DNA of 28,745 nucleotides from Folioceros fuciformis (lineage: Eukaryota; Anthocerotophyta; Anthocerotopsida; Anthocerotales): assembly GCA_049999805.1 (NCBI GenBank), contig JBNGIO010006207.1:92835-121579 (forward strand), given 5' to 3'. The notes beneath the pieces are model-generated. The model ran no database searches, was not told the DNA's origin, and saw only the letters and a program-made list of their open reading frames with translations. The translations under genes and the position numbers were made by a program. Shown piece by piece: positions 1 to 10,954 of the stretch (the first letter of the stretch is position 1; each line of letters begins with the position of its first letter).

Positions 1-1188
1 CTAATGCCCCAATCAGTCTTATATTTTACAATATGTATATCGAGCTAGCTACCAAGGGAGCCAGCCAACCAACCTCTTCGCATGCTCGCATGTTCTCGAC
101 CTAACACGAGGGCTCGGAGGGGGTTTCGTGCAAAGTTTCCATTGCACCAACAGACATATGAATTAATGGAAAGATTGGAAGAGCAGATAAATGGCCGATG
201 TGCCCATCGGGCGGGTAGCACAAGCCATGGCCTATTCGTTGCAATGCAGGAAAAAACGTATTGTTATCTTGCTTAACACATGCATCTGCCATAGCCATGT
301 GTAGCCCCTTAAAATACTAGTAGCCATCGCCTATCCAATGTGGGATCCTCAAGATTGACTCCTCCCTCTCCCTATCTCTATGGGGGATTTTCGATACAGC
401 TTGTAAGAGGATGGAAAGTTTGTCCTATCATGAGTCATCATTTGTGCCTCGTGTTTCACATAAAACAATCAATCAAACAAATAAATGCGGAAATGTTAAA
501 GGGAAAAGGGGAATCCAATTTCAATACAAGTGAATGCCTTAGATTCTAGGTGACACCGCTCCTATTGCGAATACCGCCGGATGTCATAAAAATCCAAGTT
601 CAACAAGGAAAGCTGAAGTTGTCGTTGCAATTGGTGCACTACTGCTCGATTAGTAGAATTGTACTGGACGGTGGAGATGAGGCTCTCCTTCCTAGCTTCT
701 ACTTTCTCCCTGGGGCTAGGGAGGCCCTCACGTTGTGCAATCATGGTGGACAATTGGGATATGAAGTGGCTTTCATACAAGGGCTAACAGCACCTATAAC
801 AACAATCATTGCCCTGAGCTCTCCCAATGCCAAATCTTTGGGCCCTAATCTCCGAAGTCGCTTCTACACAAGGTTCTTTATTTTGTTGCTCTTAAACAAT
901 GCGATGATTTGGCTCGGATGCTCCAACACTCTTCATACAAACTACCACCTACTTTCTTCATAACAAACTTTCCAAAACCTAGTAATTATCCCATACACTT
1001 CGGTTCATTGCCTTGGCCCGCCTCGCTTGCCCACTTAGCAATGTGTGTTGGGTGCTCACCCTTTTAATCTTTTTTGGTTAATCAGTGTTGCTCGCCTGCA
1101 CCTCCATGCTACTTCTCCATACTTTGCATCATTCTTTCCTAAGCCTTGCCTTGATTTAACATGCCCTGCCCTGCCCTACTGAACATGA
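1..1188. other. No confident gene
   Basis: I recognise nothing here. Short open frames exist on both strands, for example 550-963 (+) and 562-780 (-), but they overlap each other and show no known motif. The composition is mixed and AT-leaning. It may be intergenic DNA or old transposon debris. Confidence 0.5.
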
Positions 1189-1477
1189 ATGCTTAGAAGG
1201 AGTTTTAAGAATCTCTTGAACTGTGCTATTGAATCTAGGATACCTTATGTTTGTGGAGACTTGCAAGAATCGAGAGTTATGCGTCTCAACTGGAAACAAT
1301 AGCCAATGAACAATGCTAGCGATAGTAGGATGGGTGGAGAACATAATCAAGCATGACGAAGACGGACATCCATGGGCATGGAATCAGATAGCCCACACAA
1401 GCAATGGCATTGATGATGAGTTCATCATCCATCCTTGGTCCCAACCGCATCACTTCAATATGCACTATGACGAGTAA
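1189..1477 (+). pseudogene. Decayed coding remnant
   Basis: Two short frames follow one another in different phases. The first starts at the ATG at 1189, encodes 37 residues (including RIPYVCGDLQESRV) and stops at a TAG at 1300-1302. The second starts at the ATG at 1313, encodes 54 residues (including EDGHPWAWNQIAHTSNG) and stops at a TAA at 1475. Both have protein-like composition rich in Trp, His and Asp, which suggests one ancestral coding stretch broken by a stop and a frame change. I do not recognise the family; a transposon-derived protein is a guess. No splice sites join the two frames convincingly. Confidence 0.25.
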
Positions 1478-1797
1478 ACTCCCCCTTCTGGCCTATATGG
1501 AAGACATTGATTTGGCTATGCAATTTGCTACACACACATAAAAACAACAACAGGATATGCGGCCTTTAGAAATATCCATCTCACCTCCCATATCTCTACT
1601 TCCTCTTTCCACAATTACTTGGCTTTTCACTTTCCCTTAAGGGCTTGGGCTTAGGCGTGAGCCGGCCTAACTAAGCGGGGTGAGTATGGGTATAATACTG
1701 GGGCGGCTCATCACATCACAGAGTTGCAATGTAGTATGCCAAGCCCCATTGGCCATGGTGGTGGGTGGTGCAGTGCCATGCCCACATCTTGGCAGGT

Positions 1798-1938
1798 GCG
1801 TCCATGAGTTGCAAGTATAACAACAATCTCTCATCTTATTTTCAGCGTCCATGAGTTGCAAGTATAACAACAGTCTCTCATCTAATTTTTAGCGTCCATG
1901 AGTTGCAAGTATAACAACAGTCTCTCATCTTATTTTCA
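1798..1938. repeat. 47-bp tandem repeat, 3 copies
   Basis: Three head-to-tail copies begin at 1798, 1845 and 1892. Each starts GCGTCCATGAGTTGCAAGTA and ends in a T-rich stretch. The copies differ by only a few substitutions. No coding or structural role is evident. Confidence 0.9.
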
Positions 1939-2198
1939 GAGTTTCACGCTATTCTTGTGCAACAGTTAACACTCATACCATCAAGTTATCTCATTTAGAT
2001 TTAGGGTCTTCGCCCTGCATTATCACTCTCCCATATACATAGCAATAAGTTCGAACTGGTGTTGAGGCGCTCAAAGCCAATCCTGCTCCCCACTTTGTTA
2101 CTGCACAACAGAGAAGCGGAGGATATACTATGTCCTTAGGCTTGCATATTCTCTTGCCAATATTATTTTGAGCTCGGTCTAGGTCCCTATCAGTTAAA

Positions 2199-2310
2199 AA
2201 AAAAAGTTGAGGACTAGAGGTTTGTGATAACTATATAATAATAAAATTTTTAAATAATATATTTAATATTTATTATGTATAATATCGACAGTAAAAAAAA
2301 AAGGAAAAAA
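2199..2310. other. Poly(A) and AT-rich tract
   Basis: A run of A at about 2196-2205, then an almost pure A/T stretch, then two further A runs at about 2293-2314. It resembles the AT-rich tract at 24385-24570, and both lie upstream of copies of the same short dispersed repeat (2349 and 24818). Confidence 0.6.
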
Positions 2311-2348
2311 AAAAGGGCGATGTCACCGCTCGGTCCCAAGTAAGAAAG

Positions 2349-2386
2349 CTAGGCGGTCCCGAGGACTTGAAACAGTACTCGGTTAA
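2349..2386 (+). repeat. Dispersed repeat, copy 1
   Basis: The segment starts GCTAGGCGGTCCCGAGGACT and continues through CAGTACTCGGT. It matches 24818-24856, which starts GCTAGGCAGTCTCAAGGACT and contains TAGTACTCAGT. The two differ mainly by transitions plus one short indel. They probably belong to one repeat family whose full extent cannot be seen here. Confidence 0.55.
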
Positions 2387-5300
2387 GCTGACACCCAGCA
2401 TCCCAGCCGCGCGTACTGTAGTGTCACATGGCGCGCCGCGATTGTGGTCGCCGAAGCTCAGGAAGGATAGATGCCGTCTAAATTTGGCCGCATGCCGCCT
2501 ATTCGGGCGCATCACACCATGAGGCCATGACGACATTGCGTCCCCGTTTCCCGTTCCCCGTTTCCGTTCCTACTCCCGGCCCGTCACGTCCCCACGTCAG
2601 TCGGATATTGGAGAGGAATCTGCCTGTTTCCTTCCCTCGCCCTCGCCATGCATCTCCACAGTCGCCTCAACGGCCAGACGTTGGTCGCGAATCTCGCTAT
2701 AATTGGGGAATCCAGGCCGGGCAGGGGCAGTCTGCCGCTTCTAGCCGGGCAAGCACTGTCCTGAATCTTCCATTCTTATTCCATTCCCTTGCTCTGTGTC
2801 TGTCTGTGCGGAGCAATATGCAATGCGCAAGGTGGAGCCAAGAACACATACCCCCTTGCCTCTCCTCGCCCCGCCTCGCCTGCCCTCCGCTGGCCTCGGC
2901 GTGGAGAGGTGGAGTTGCAGGAGGGAATCTGTGATGGGCTGAACAGGGCGAGGCAGGGAGAGGGAGAGGCCAACCAGCCTCGCCCGCGAGGGAGGCAGAT
3001 TTGGGTGGGCCCCCGGGTCCCGATCGTGACGCACTTGAAGCGGCCCGGCCCGGCCCTTCCCTGCCACGGCCAGGTGCATGCATGGGCTGGGCACCGCCCT
3101 GCAGTTGGGCTGCCACTGGCTGGCACCATTTCCGAGGGTCGACCACCATTTGTTTTGCCTTATTGCATTTTACAGCATCGCTTTTCTCTCAGACCCGGTC
3201 TAGGACTCAACTCCGACTCGGACTCGCATCGGACCCCCTTCTTCCTCTCCTTTTGTCTCTTCTCCTTGCACCCTTGTGCCGTGCGAGCACAAGCTACAAA
3301 ATGTGTAGAAAACCCCACACAACGCTATCGTAAGGCCCGAGGGAGGCTGAGGGAGAGGAGCCATTAAAATACACCCTCATTGCTCAGCTTGGATCCAGTC
3401 CAGCGCGGTCGTGGGTCTGGAGTCTGGGAACTTCGGCCCACTGGCCGCACCCAAATCTAGGACACGCAAAGGAAAAATCCCACATATAACTTGTCCGGAC
3501 CTGCAAACCCCCTTTCCAACAACTTTCGCATGTATTGTATTTTGTTTAAGCGCCACCTGCGGCACCGACCCATGGGATTGTGGGATTGCATCGTGCTATG
3601 CAGCCTGCTACGGTTCAGGGAGTCGGGGTGAGTATTATAAAGGCGTCAATGATGCACGCAGCAACGCTTGAATCTATGTAACCAACCATATGCCACCTGT
3701 CTTGTCCCTGCTTGTTGCGTGCCTCATCCTCACTTTCACCATAATGTTCACTGTTATCGTCGGTTTCACTATTACCCATGGGGGCTGGGCTTGGCTGGGA
3801 TGCAGAAGATTGCCTCTGCCTTGTACGTGCGGGGCAAGGCTGTGACTCGCCACACGCTGCTGTACTTTTGTGCCAAATCTAGCAACCGTGTCTGTTGGTG
3901 ATTTGTTTGTTTGTGAGGATGAAGATGAAATCAGGGTCGGGCTCGCCCCTGCTGTTGCTGCTGCCATGGCAAACCTTGCCGTTCCGGTGGTTGTTGCCAT
4001 GGCCTGTGTTGATCAGATCATGTCAAAGGACAGGTCCTGCATCCTCCTGCTGCTGTTGCCCTTGCTGCTTTACTCCTGCATACTGGTGGTGGTGGGCTGT
4101 GTGAACGTGGCTTGTGTGTTAGTAATGGGGGCCTCCTTGATTGCCTGGCTTCTGACTATGAGCCGGACGGTGGGCTCCGGGGATTCTGTGCGCATTCCCC
4201 ACAGCCTGCTCCCGGTCCTGGTCCTGGTCCCCGACTCTGGGCCTGGCATTAAAGGCGAAAGCTGCGTCTAACGACGCAGATCTGCCGAGAGCAAATCCCT
4301 CGCACTTCTACCCAGCAGTCTAGTACCCACTCAGGTCAGGTCCAGTCAGGTGGGGAGCTGTGGTGTAGTCAGATCAGGTGAGGTGAGGTCAGGATCCGGC
4401 CCCCGGGAGTGAGGTGGTGCCACTTTCCATGTGACCCGCCCTCCTCCTTGCTCACATCCATGTGATCTGCTGCCTCCTGCTGTTCCTTCTGCTGCCGTAA
4501 CCGTCACTAATGTAGGGCTCTCTCCTCGCACGCGGACTTAGGAGGACTAAGGATAATGTGTGCGCATATTTCCGTGTGTAAGTGTGAAGTGATTGTGAGC
4601 AGTGCGTGAGTAAGGACCAAGGTTGCGTGGGGAACTGCTGCAGTTGCACATCTATACCACACCCCGACGCCTTGGTACTGCCAGTGCCTGCCAGCTTTCC
4701 TCTTTTCTCTACTGTACAGCCCAGCCACACCCAGACAGCCAGCTTGCTCTCGATTGCCTTACCTTACCTTACCTTGCCTTGCCTTGCCTCTCCTCTCCTC
4801 CCCTCTCCTCCTCCACCATTGTTACTGTTGGGATCTGGAGCCTTGATTTCATCAACCTCCATAATCATAAGCTACCTGCTCGCGTGGTCAACCATATATC
4901 AGGGCAGTCTTGCCCACCGATTTGCTTTGCTGCTCACCCTGCCACCTCCCACATGGCTCAGCCCTGCCATGGCCTGCACTGCATGCCAAAGTTTTGCATG
5001 CCAGCTCTATCCATAGTCCTGCAGATGCCTCCTTCTGATTTGTCCTTTCCTCCTCCTTATTGATGCCGCGACTCCTACGCCTGCGTTCTTTTGCCTTTGA
5101 TACTCTTCAGCGACTGATTCCTGCAGGCTGTCATTTGCTTACCTTATATCGTTTGGCTTCTCTCCGTTACGCTCCTCACTTTGTGCGTTGTACGTTAGTG
5201 CGGAAAAGCCCCCTGTGTGTATGTATCCAAGATCTGTACCTTGGCATGGTAGTGTTCTCATCACTAGACCACCGGCGCTTCCGTGGTGACGAGGTCGGTT

Positions 5301-5407
5301 TATGATCCACGAAATGGGTGGTCCAAGCAAATCATGAATTGGTGATCCACGCGATACCATGGCTTTCGATACATCATACTGACAGTTGTTACACATGAAC
5401 GTGCTGG
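2387..5407. other. GC- and pyrimidine-rich stretch without a supported gene
   Basis: Many overlapping open frames occur on both strands (for example 2527-3367 and 3870-4271). They reflect GC-rich, CT-rich or GCTGTTGCTG-type low-complexity sequence, and several open only from GTG or TTG. A short GAGGT/CAGGT-rich patch lies at about 4333-4392. I found no family motif and no consistent splice structure. Confidence 0.5.
4757..4814 (+). repeat. CCTTA/CCTTG pentamer microsatellite
   Basis: Successive CCTTA units pass into CCTTG units and then a CTCCT-rich pyrimidine tract. It is a simple-sequence repeat with an almost pure pyrimidine strand. Confidence 0.85.
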
Positions 5408-5868
5408 CTAGCATCGGCTATGAACAATTCCAGCTTGAACGACTCCATGCTTGGCAAGAAATTCACCTACTTCATGCATCGTGTAAGGAGGAATAGGAGG
5501 AGGAGAAGTTGGTGAATGTGGGTGAAGGCCATGGAACATGTGACAGGACATAAATTTGGAAGAACTACTAATGCCACCTACGAGTTCCAAGGATTTCTAC
5601 TAGTGAGCCACCGCTGCCCAGTTGTGCTTATCCCTGCGCTTGCAAGTCATCCCCAGATGACACACAAAAAGCTGGCCACAGCTAAGTTCTTTCTTCGAGA
5701 AGTAACCGCACTTGTTCATCAAAAGGTTGCCAGAGCTGCCACTGATCTCCAATCGTCCGGCTCCTCTCGTATTGTAGGCAAGCCAAACAGAGGCATGCAC
5801 AATCTGCTCACCCACATTGGCCACTTGAGCTGATGGTCGTAGATTTTCTGACTTCGTGAGAGACAGAA
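5408..5868 (-). pseudogene. Coding-like remnant, frame broken
   Basis: The minus strand holds protein-like patches in different frames. From about 5781 downwards one frame reads LPTIREEPDDWRSVAALATF and meets a TGA; the next frame continues DEQVRLLLEERT to a TAG at 5682-5684. Further on, a proline-rich patch (SPTSPPPIPPYTMHEVGEFL) ends at 5408. The order and composition suggest one old coding sequence broken by a frameshift and stops. An open plus-strand frame at 5516-5833 overlaps it and has no recognisable motif. The family is unknown; transposon capsid-type debris is only a guess. Confidence 0.25.
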
Positions 5869-6486
5869 AGCCATTTCAACATTCAATGATATTCACTTCA
5901 GGTTCATGCCACCTTCCCAAATTCACACTCACATCAACACTTGGCACAAAGGAAAAGGTCACAGTCTACAGTCACAGAGTGAGCGTTTTCAGAGATTGCC
6001 AGACTTAAGCACAAGCATCCCACCGAGAACAGTCAGACCGGAAAGGAACAGTTGTCAGGCAAATGTCTCTTAGGACACAGTCTTTTGTTATTAGGGCAAG
6101 TCAAAAACCACATTGTTTAAGTCCAAGAAAGACTTGTCTCCTACAACCCGGAGAGACATATTCCGATCTAGAAAACCCATGACGGCCAAACAAAAATTGG
6201 TCTGCAAAAGCAACATAAAGAGAAGGGACCTTGCCAGCCACGAAAAGTAATGTCGGGAGGCGAAAGTCATAGCAGCCTTTACCTGCTGCGTCTTGAAGAC
6301 AGTCACACTTTTCCCTGGAAAGCACCACCTGAGTCTAGACCTCTTTTATCATCGCATGTGACCATCAGAAGTGTCTCTCAGTCTGTACGAGATGGGGAAA
6401 TCCACGCGCGAGACATTCCTTCAAGATAGAAAACCGCAAAAACTGTGCCTGCTGCAGCTCTGGAGATGTTCCGGCACACTGAGGGG

Positions 6487-7553
6487 TCAAGTCTGAGAGG
6501 ACCTGGCACTCGGAATCCGGCGTCCGTATCCAGCAATCCCGGGCCCGTGATTCTGCTCTATTACTAACACATGAGAAGGGGACGATGCTGTAAAGAACTT
6601 GATATGGACACCGTCAAGCCTGCGGGGATAACGCTGGTCCAGATGCTGGAATGAGAAGAAACTCACCCTTGTCAAGGTAGGTAGCTGCAACCGCAATGCT
6701 GCAATAGAGGCTACGCGTTGGAGACATTGGTGGCAGTCGCTGGAAGTTTTCTCATGCCACACCTCGACGAGACTAACTTGTCCTCCACCATCTGAACTCC
6801 CACGCGTGGATGCTTCCTTATGGCTGCTGCAGGGTTACTTCGGAGTTCACACGTACCACAAATCAAGCTTGCGGGCAAAGTTGTGGCTCTCATCCGGAGT
6901 CGCTTGCACCAAGGTGATTCCAGTCCGACCACTGTCAACTTCCCAGGCAGCATAAATGCCTGACGCATTCCTGCTAGCAGAATTCACATGTCAGACACCT
7001 TCCTCACCCACTCAATGGAATCCTTGTCAGATGAACCTGGTTCCCAAAACACTCGCCATTTGAGCGTTGAGCTGAAGGTTCGCAGGTCGTTCTTAACCAT
7101 GTTGCAGGAGAGTGGCCTATCAGACCATGACATCTCACGAGATTTCTAAAGCTCTGATTCCGAGGACTGCAACATGCCAGGGACGATTCTTCTCACAAGC
7201 ATCAGACCGTCAAACCAATCCCACGTCGCACACTGCCGTGAATCCTGCACGATAAGCCCAATCTAAGACTGCCTGTAAACATTCACATCACTGGGCAAAA
7301 TGCTGTAGTGCCGCTGTGTCAGCTGTTACATTGACTTGCGGATGGGTTTAAATTCCACGCCCGATCTGACTCAGCACCACCTCTGCCTGGCTGTCCACTT
7401 GGCAAACGTCTTCTTGCCAACGGGAGCGGTCTTCTTGAGTCCTGCTACTTACCTTGAAAGATGTGGAACAGAATGCACAGTTTCCAGTTCCAAGGCGCAG
7501 GCCTGCACACATATTCCCTGTGATCTCTTTGTTTCCTTCATCCCGTTTGGCAT
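6487..7553 (-). pseudogene. Unrecognised spliced gene or decayed gene
   Basis: Several minus-strand blocks look coding. An ATG at 7553 opens a 33-codon block (MPNGMKETKRSQG) ending at a textbook donor, AG|GTAAGT, at 7453. The ATG at 7133 opens 49 residues including TLKWRVFWEPGSSDKDSIEW, stopping at TGA 6984-6986; the same frame has a TAG at 7146-7148 just upstream. A block at 6969-6850 includes TPDESHNFARKLDLW. An open frame extends from about 6834 to 6487 and includes SDCHQCLQRVASIAAL. I cannot join these into one consistent reading frame and recognise no domain. If real, the gene would be transcribed divergently from the HSP70 gene. It may be a live gene with wrong boundaries here, or a pseudogene. 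Confidence 0.3.
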
Positions 7554-7930
7554 GTCTAGGGACCAGGAGTCTAGATTTCTGTGACGCTGTTGTATGTCCG
7601 AGGATTTTGTGTTGGTAAGAAGCCGCTGTAACGGTGATTCCTTGCTTGAGGGTGGCTTTGAAATTGAGGCGGCGGCAGAGTGTTACCTACGGTGGTTAGT
7701 TGTCAGAGAATTCTCAGTCACGTATCCTGTGTTTCAGGCTCTACAGAGTACATGCAGCAACCAACGAGGTGACCGAGCTGGCTAAGCTTGCAAGTGCAAG
7801 CTGGCCAAGAGGCAAGTTCTTACCCAAGTTTGAGTCCTCGCAATCGCAAAGAAAGGGTGTTTGGGTTTCGCTGGGATGTGGAAATTCGTGATTCTGGTAC
7901 TGCGGTTGCCTACAGGTGAGCAAACGGATC

Positions 7931-9991
7931 ATGGCAACGACTCTGCCATATGTGTTGGAGGCTTCTGTGGACGAGGGGACATCAAACGACTCGATCCAGA
8001 CAGCAGTTGGCATAGATATTGGAACCTCTCACTGCTCTGTAGCAGTATGGCGTGATTCCACAGTGTATCTGCTTCGTAATTCTGCAGACCTTCATCGGAG
8101 TACGTCATCCAACATTCTGTTCAGGGGGCTGGAGGGACCGGATGATATGGGGACAACGTCGGAGCAAGATTGCTTGTCAGGAAATACCATCTTTAATGTC
8201 AAGAGGCTACTGGGCAGATTGGACACAGACCCCGTAGTAAGGAAGAGCTTGAACACTAGCCAGTTTTTCATACAGTCGTTCGACCTGGGAGTTCGTCCAT
8301 TCCTGGGAGCCCTGGGTCACAAGGTGTGGCGTTCCACGACTCCTGAAGAGGTTTTGGCGATTTTACTTGTGGAACTGAAGGCTATGGCAGAAGCAGATCT
8401 TGGCAGAAAAGTTCAAGATGCTGTCATAACGGTTCCTGTATCATTTTCCAGGTTTCAGCTTACACGGATGGAGAGGGCATGTGGAATGGCAGGCCTTCGT
8501 GTCATGCGGTTCGTGCCCGAGCCTACAGCTGTTGCTCTTCTGTATGCTCAAAGACAGCTTAGCAAATTGGGCATTGTCGAAGAGGTCGACCGACCAAGGT
8601 CGGAAAGGTATGAGGAGAAGCAGAAGGGGGACGTCAGTCCTGGTCAGCCACCGGTGATCACCATCCCTGTGGAATCTCCCACCGACAGTGTGGTTCAGGA
8701 AGGGATTAGTGCTGGGGGCGGGCAGGAACAGGAAGTGGAGAAGCTTGCTTTCATATTTAATATGGGAGCTGGACACACCGATGTTGCATTGACAGCAACA
8801 GCTAGCGGAGTGTCACAAGTCAAGGCTATGCTCGGGGATGTGGTGGGAGGAGAGGACATGATCTGGAATCTGGTTCACTTTGTCGCTTCCAAATTGGGTT
8901 TGCAACTCGACGTGGATGATAACATGCACGGCAGGAGGGATTCTGATACAGAGGCTCAGGAAAGTGGGATGAGCCCACGACGATACGGTCGCCTTCCGGA
9001 AACGGCTGGACGTCTGAGATTTGCATGTGAGCGTGCCATGCACCTCCTATCGACAGAAGATCAGGCTGATGTTGTTGTAGAGGATGAGAGGCTACCGGAT
9101 AAGACGGCTACGTTGACCATCACTCGCGCGATGTTCGAGGAAGTGAATGCACCTATTCTCGAGAGATGCGGTGAGCTTGTCCGTCAGTGTTTGCAAGCTG
9201 CTCAGGTACGGAATCATTCTTCCAGCTGTTTCCTGTCCCTCAGTTGTGAATTTGTCCCGTAGACCTCCTCGCTCCGGGGTCCTCGCTCACAAGGCTTGTT
9301 TGTGCACTACGTTGGTATTTTTGGCTTCCTGAAGGTCCAACCAGAGGCGGTAAGCGATGTCATCCTTGCTGGGGGTTGTTCTGCAATCCCAAAAATCCAT
9401 TCCACACTCGAGGACATCATGCATGGCAAGAAGTTCTACCAGGAGATGGACTCTCTAGAGGCTGCAGTACGAGGAGCGGCCATCGAGGGGGCCATCACTT
9501 CCGGCTTGTCAGACACGTCAGGAGCTCTAGACCTGCTAGCCATTCAGGCAGTACCACGGACCCTGGGTATCCAAGGAACAGGGGGGGAGTTCCTCCCAAT
9601 ATTGACTCGCAACTCCACCATCCCCACCAGAAGAGACATCGTGGTGACTACCACGAGAGCCAACCAGGCAGAGGCTTTGATCATGGTGTTCGAGGGCGAG
9701 CAGAAGCAAGCTAGAGATAACCATCTGCTGGGCTTCTTCAAGGTCTCCGCCATCCCGCCAGCACCCAAGGGTGTGCCCTTGATTAGCGTGTGCATGGACG
9801 TGGATGCTACCAACGTTGTGAGAGTCGTGGCTGGTGTCTACATGCCTGGCTCAGATGTTCCTGCAGGAAATCTCACCGAGGTCAGAATGCCCACTGTAGA
9901 TGACGGCCAGGCTTGGTGTTCCGATGCCATTGCCAAGAAGTTTGCCGGCACACTCGATGTCGCACCTGTTGTACCTCAGAGCTCTCGTTAG
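7931..9991 (+). CDS. HSP70-8: HSP70-8-like noncanonical Hsp70 protein
   Basis: Exons are 7931-9205 and 9335-9991, joined across a 129-bp GT-AG intron in phase 0; the product is 643 residues. The start is the ATG at 7931 (A at -3, G at +4); the frame stays open upstream only through a GTG. The Hsp70 actin-like ATPase fold is clear: phosphate-1 GIDIGTSHC (27-35), NVKRLLGR with the catalytic-type Lys91, the VPVSFSRFQLTR region (about 168-179), EPTAVALLYA (197-206), phosphate-2 IFNMGAGHTDV (275-285) and VILAGGCSAIPKI (about 434-446). It matches Arabidopsis HSP70-8 (AT2G32120, about 560 residues) along its whole length, including LLGFFKVSAIPPAPKGVP and the MPTVDDG ending. There is no EEVD tail or long lid, so it is not a standard cytosolic Hsp70. 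Oddities: Asn277 replaces the usual Asp, and about 60 charged residues (210-270) are inserted before phosphate-2. No clear heat-shock element was seen. A GTAAGA at 7615 and acceptors near 7739 or 7915 could mark a 5'UTR intron. The stop is TAG. Confidence 0.93.
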
Positions 9992-10954
9992 CAACCCGAT
10001 CGGGAGAAACCAAATAGTATACAAGCCTACAGCAGATTTTGTTGGATATGAGTTTCTGTAGTGGAACAAAGTCTTGGTGGACTTCCAAAGCCATATGATC
10101 CTCTGTCGCAAGGTACCACCGTCAACAGCCCTGCTGCACCAAAGTTCTGGACGCCAGACCTTGAGCACCTCACTCCATCCTCGCGCACCACAACCTTTAG
10201 TCCAATAGAGAACACGCCACATCCTCCGCTAAAGCGAACCCTGATATGTCATGCTCAAAACCAACATTCCTTGCCTACACCCCCGACACCCTATCACAGA
10301 ACAGCAAGAAGGATGAGAGGGCACAAAGCTCCTCTATACCCGCCACATTATTTCTCCCGAGATTTATTGCCATTTTCAGTATCAGTAACCTTAGTATTGG
10401 CCCTGTTCCCTCTCGCCCCCAAATCCCACATGGCTTGGAGAACGTACTCAGCGACAGTAATTAAACCCCCCCTTGATCAAACGGATATGTGATCACCACA
10501 AAAGCCCTAAGCAGGTGTTGCAGTCATTTCTCATCCGTGAGGCAAAATCTCCTGGCTTGATGGAGGGAGGAACAGTGCACTTTGGAAATGAAAGCTTTTT
10601 GAACGGGTCGATTCGAGGTACAGTGACATAGTGATAAGAGTCTCTTCCAAGCCTCAAAGCTGTATCCTGGTACGCCTATCAGGAACCTCAGCAAGAAGCT
10701 GAACGGTGAATGTCTTCAATTGTTCGGCTTGCCATCCCGTTGACACGGGAAGCTCTCTCCCAGGTCTGACAACACTATTACGTTTTTTATTTTGGAGCAT
10801 TTGGAAGGTTCGATCATGTAGACCAAAACTCTGGAAGAAGCCAGCATTTCGCCATCCCACAATGGATTTTCCGCCTCTGCAAGCGAAGAGAGTACGTCCC
10901 TCCTCTGAGGACAGCTGCAATACTGAATGCGGTCTCTTGAGATGTGTGAGGTGG
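9992..10954. other. Convergent intergenic region
   Basis: This lies between the stop codons of the HSP70-like gene (+) and the ABCB gene (-), so it should hold both 3'UTRs. Open frames inside it lack motifs and overlap on opposite strands. I see no other gene. Confidence 0.6.

Noticed and set aside
2527-3367. Dense overlapping open frames on both strands, up to 192 codons
   Set aside because: They sit in GC- and CT-rich sequence, overlap in several frames and contain no domain or splice logic; composition explains them.
3870-4271. 133-codon hydrophobic frame resembling a two-span membrane protein
   Set aside because: It opens with GTG, and its Leu/Val stretch comes from a GCTG/GTTG low-complexity tract. 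An alternative frame is equally open.
6655-6680. A possible 21-nt intron (GTGAGT to TTCCAG) on the minus strand
   Set aside because: It has good splice-like ends but is far too short for introns seen here (71-129 bp), and the frame stays open through it.
9989-9991. Genome-wide reassignment of TAG to glutamine
   Set aside because: The HSP70-like gene ends at TAG exactly where its family ends, so TAG appears to be a working stop in host genes.
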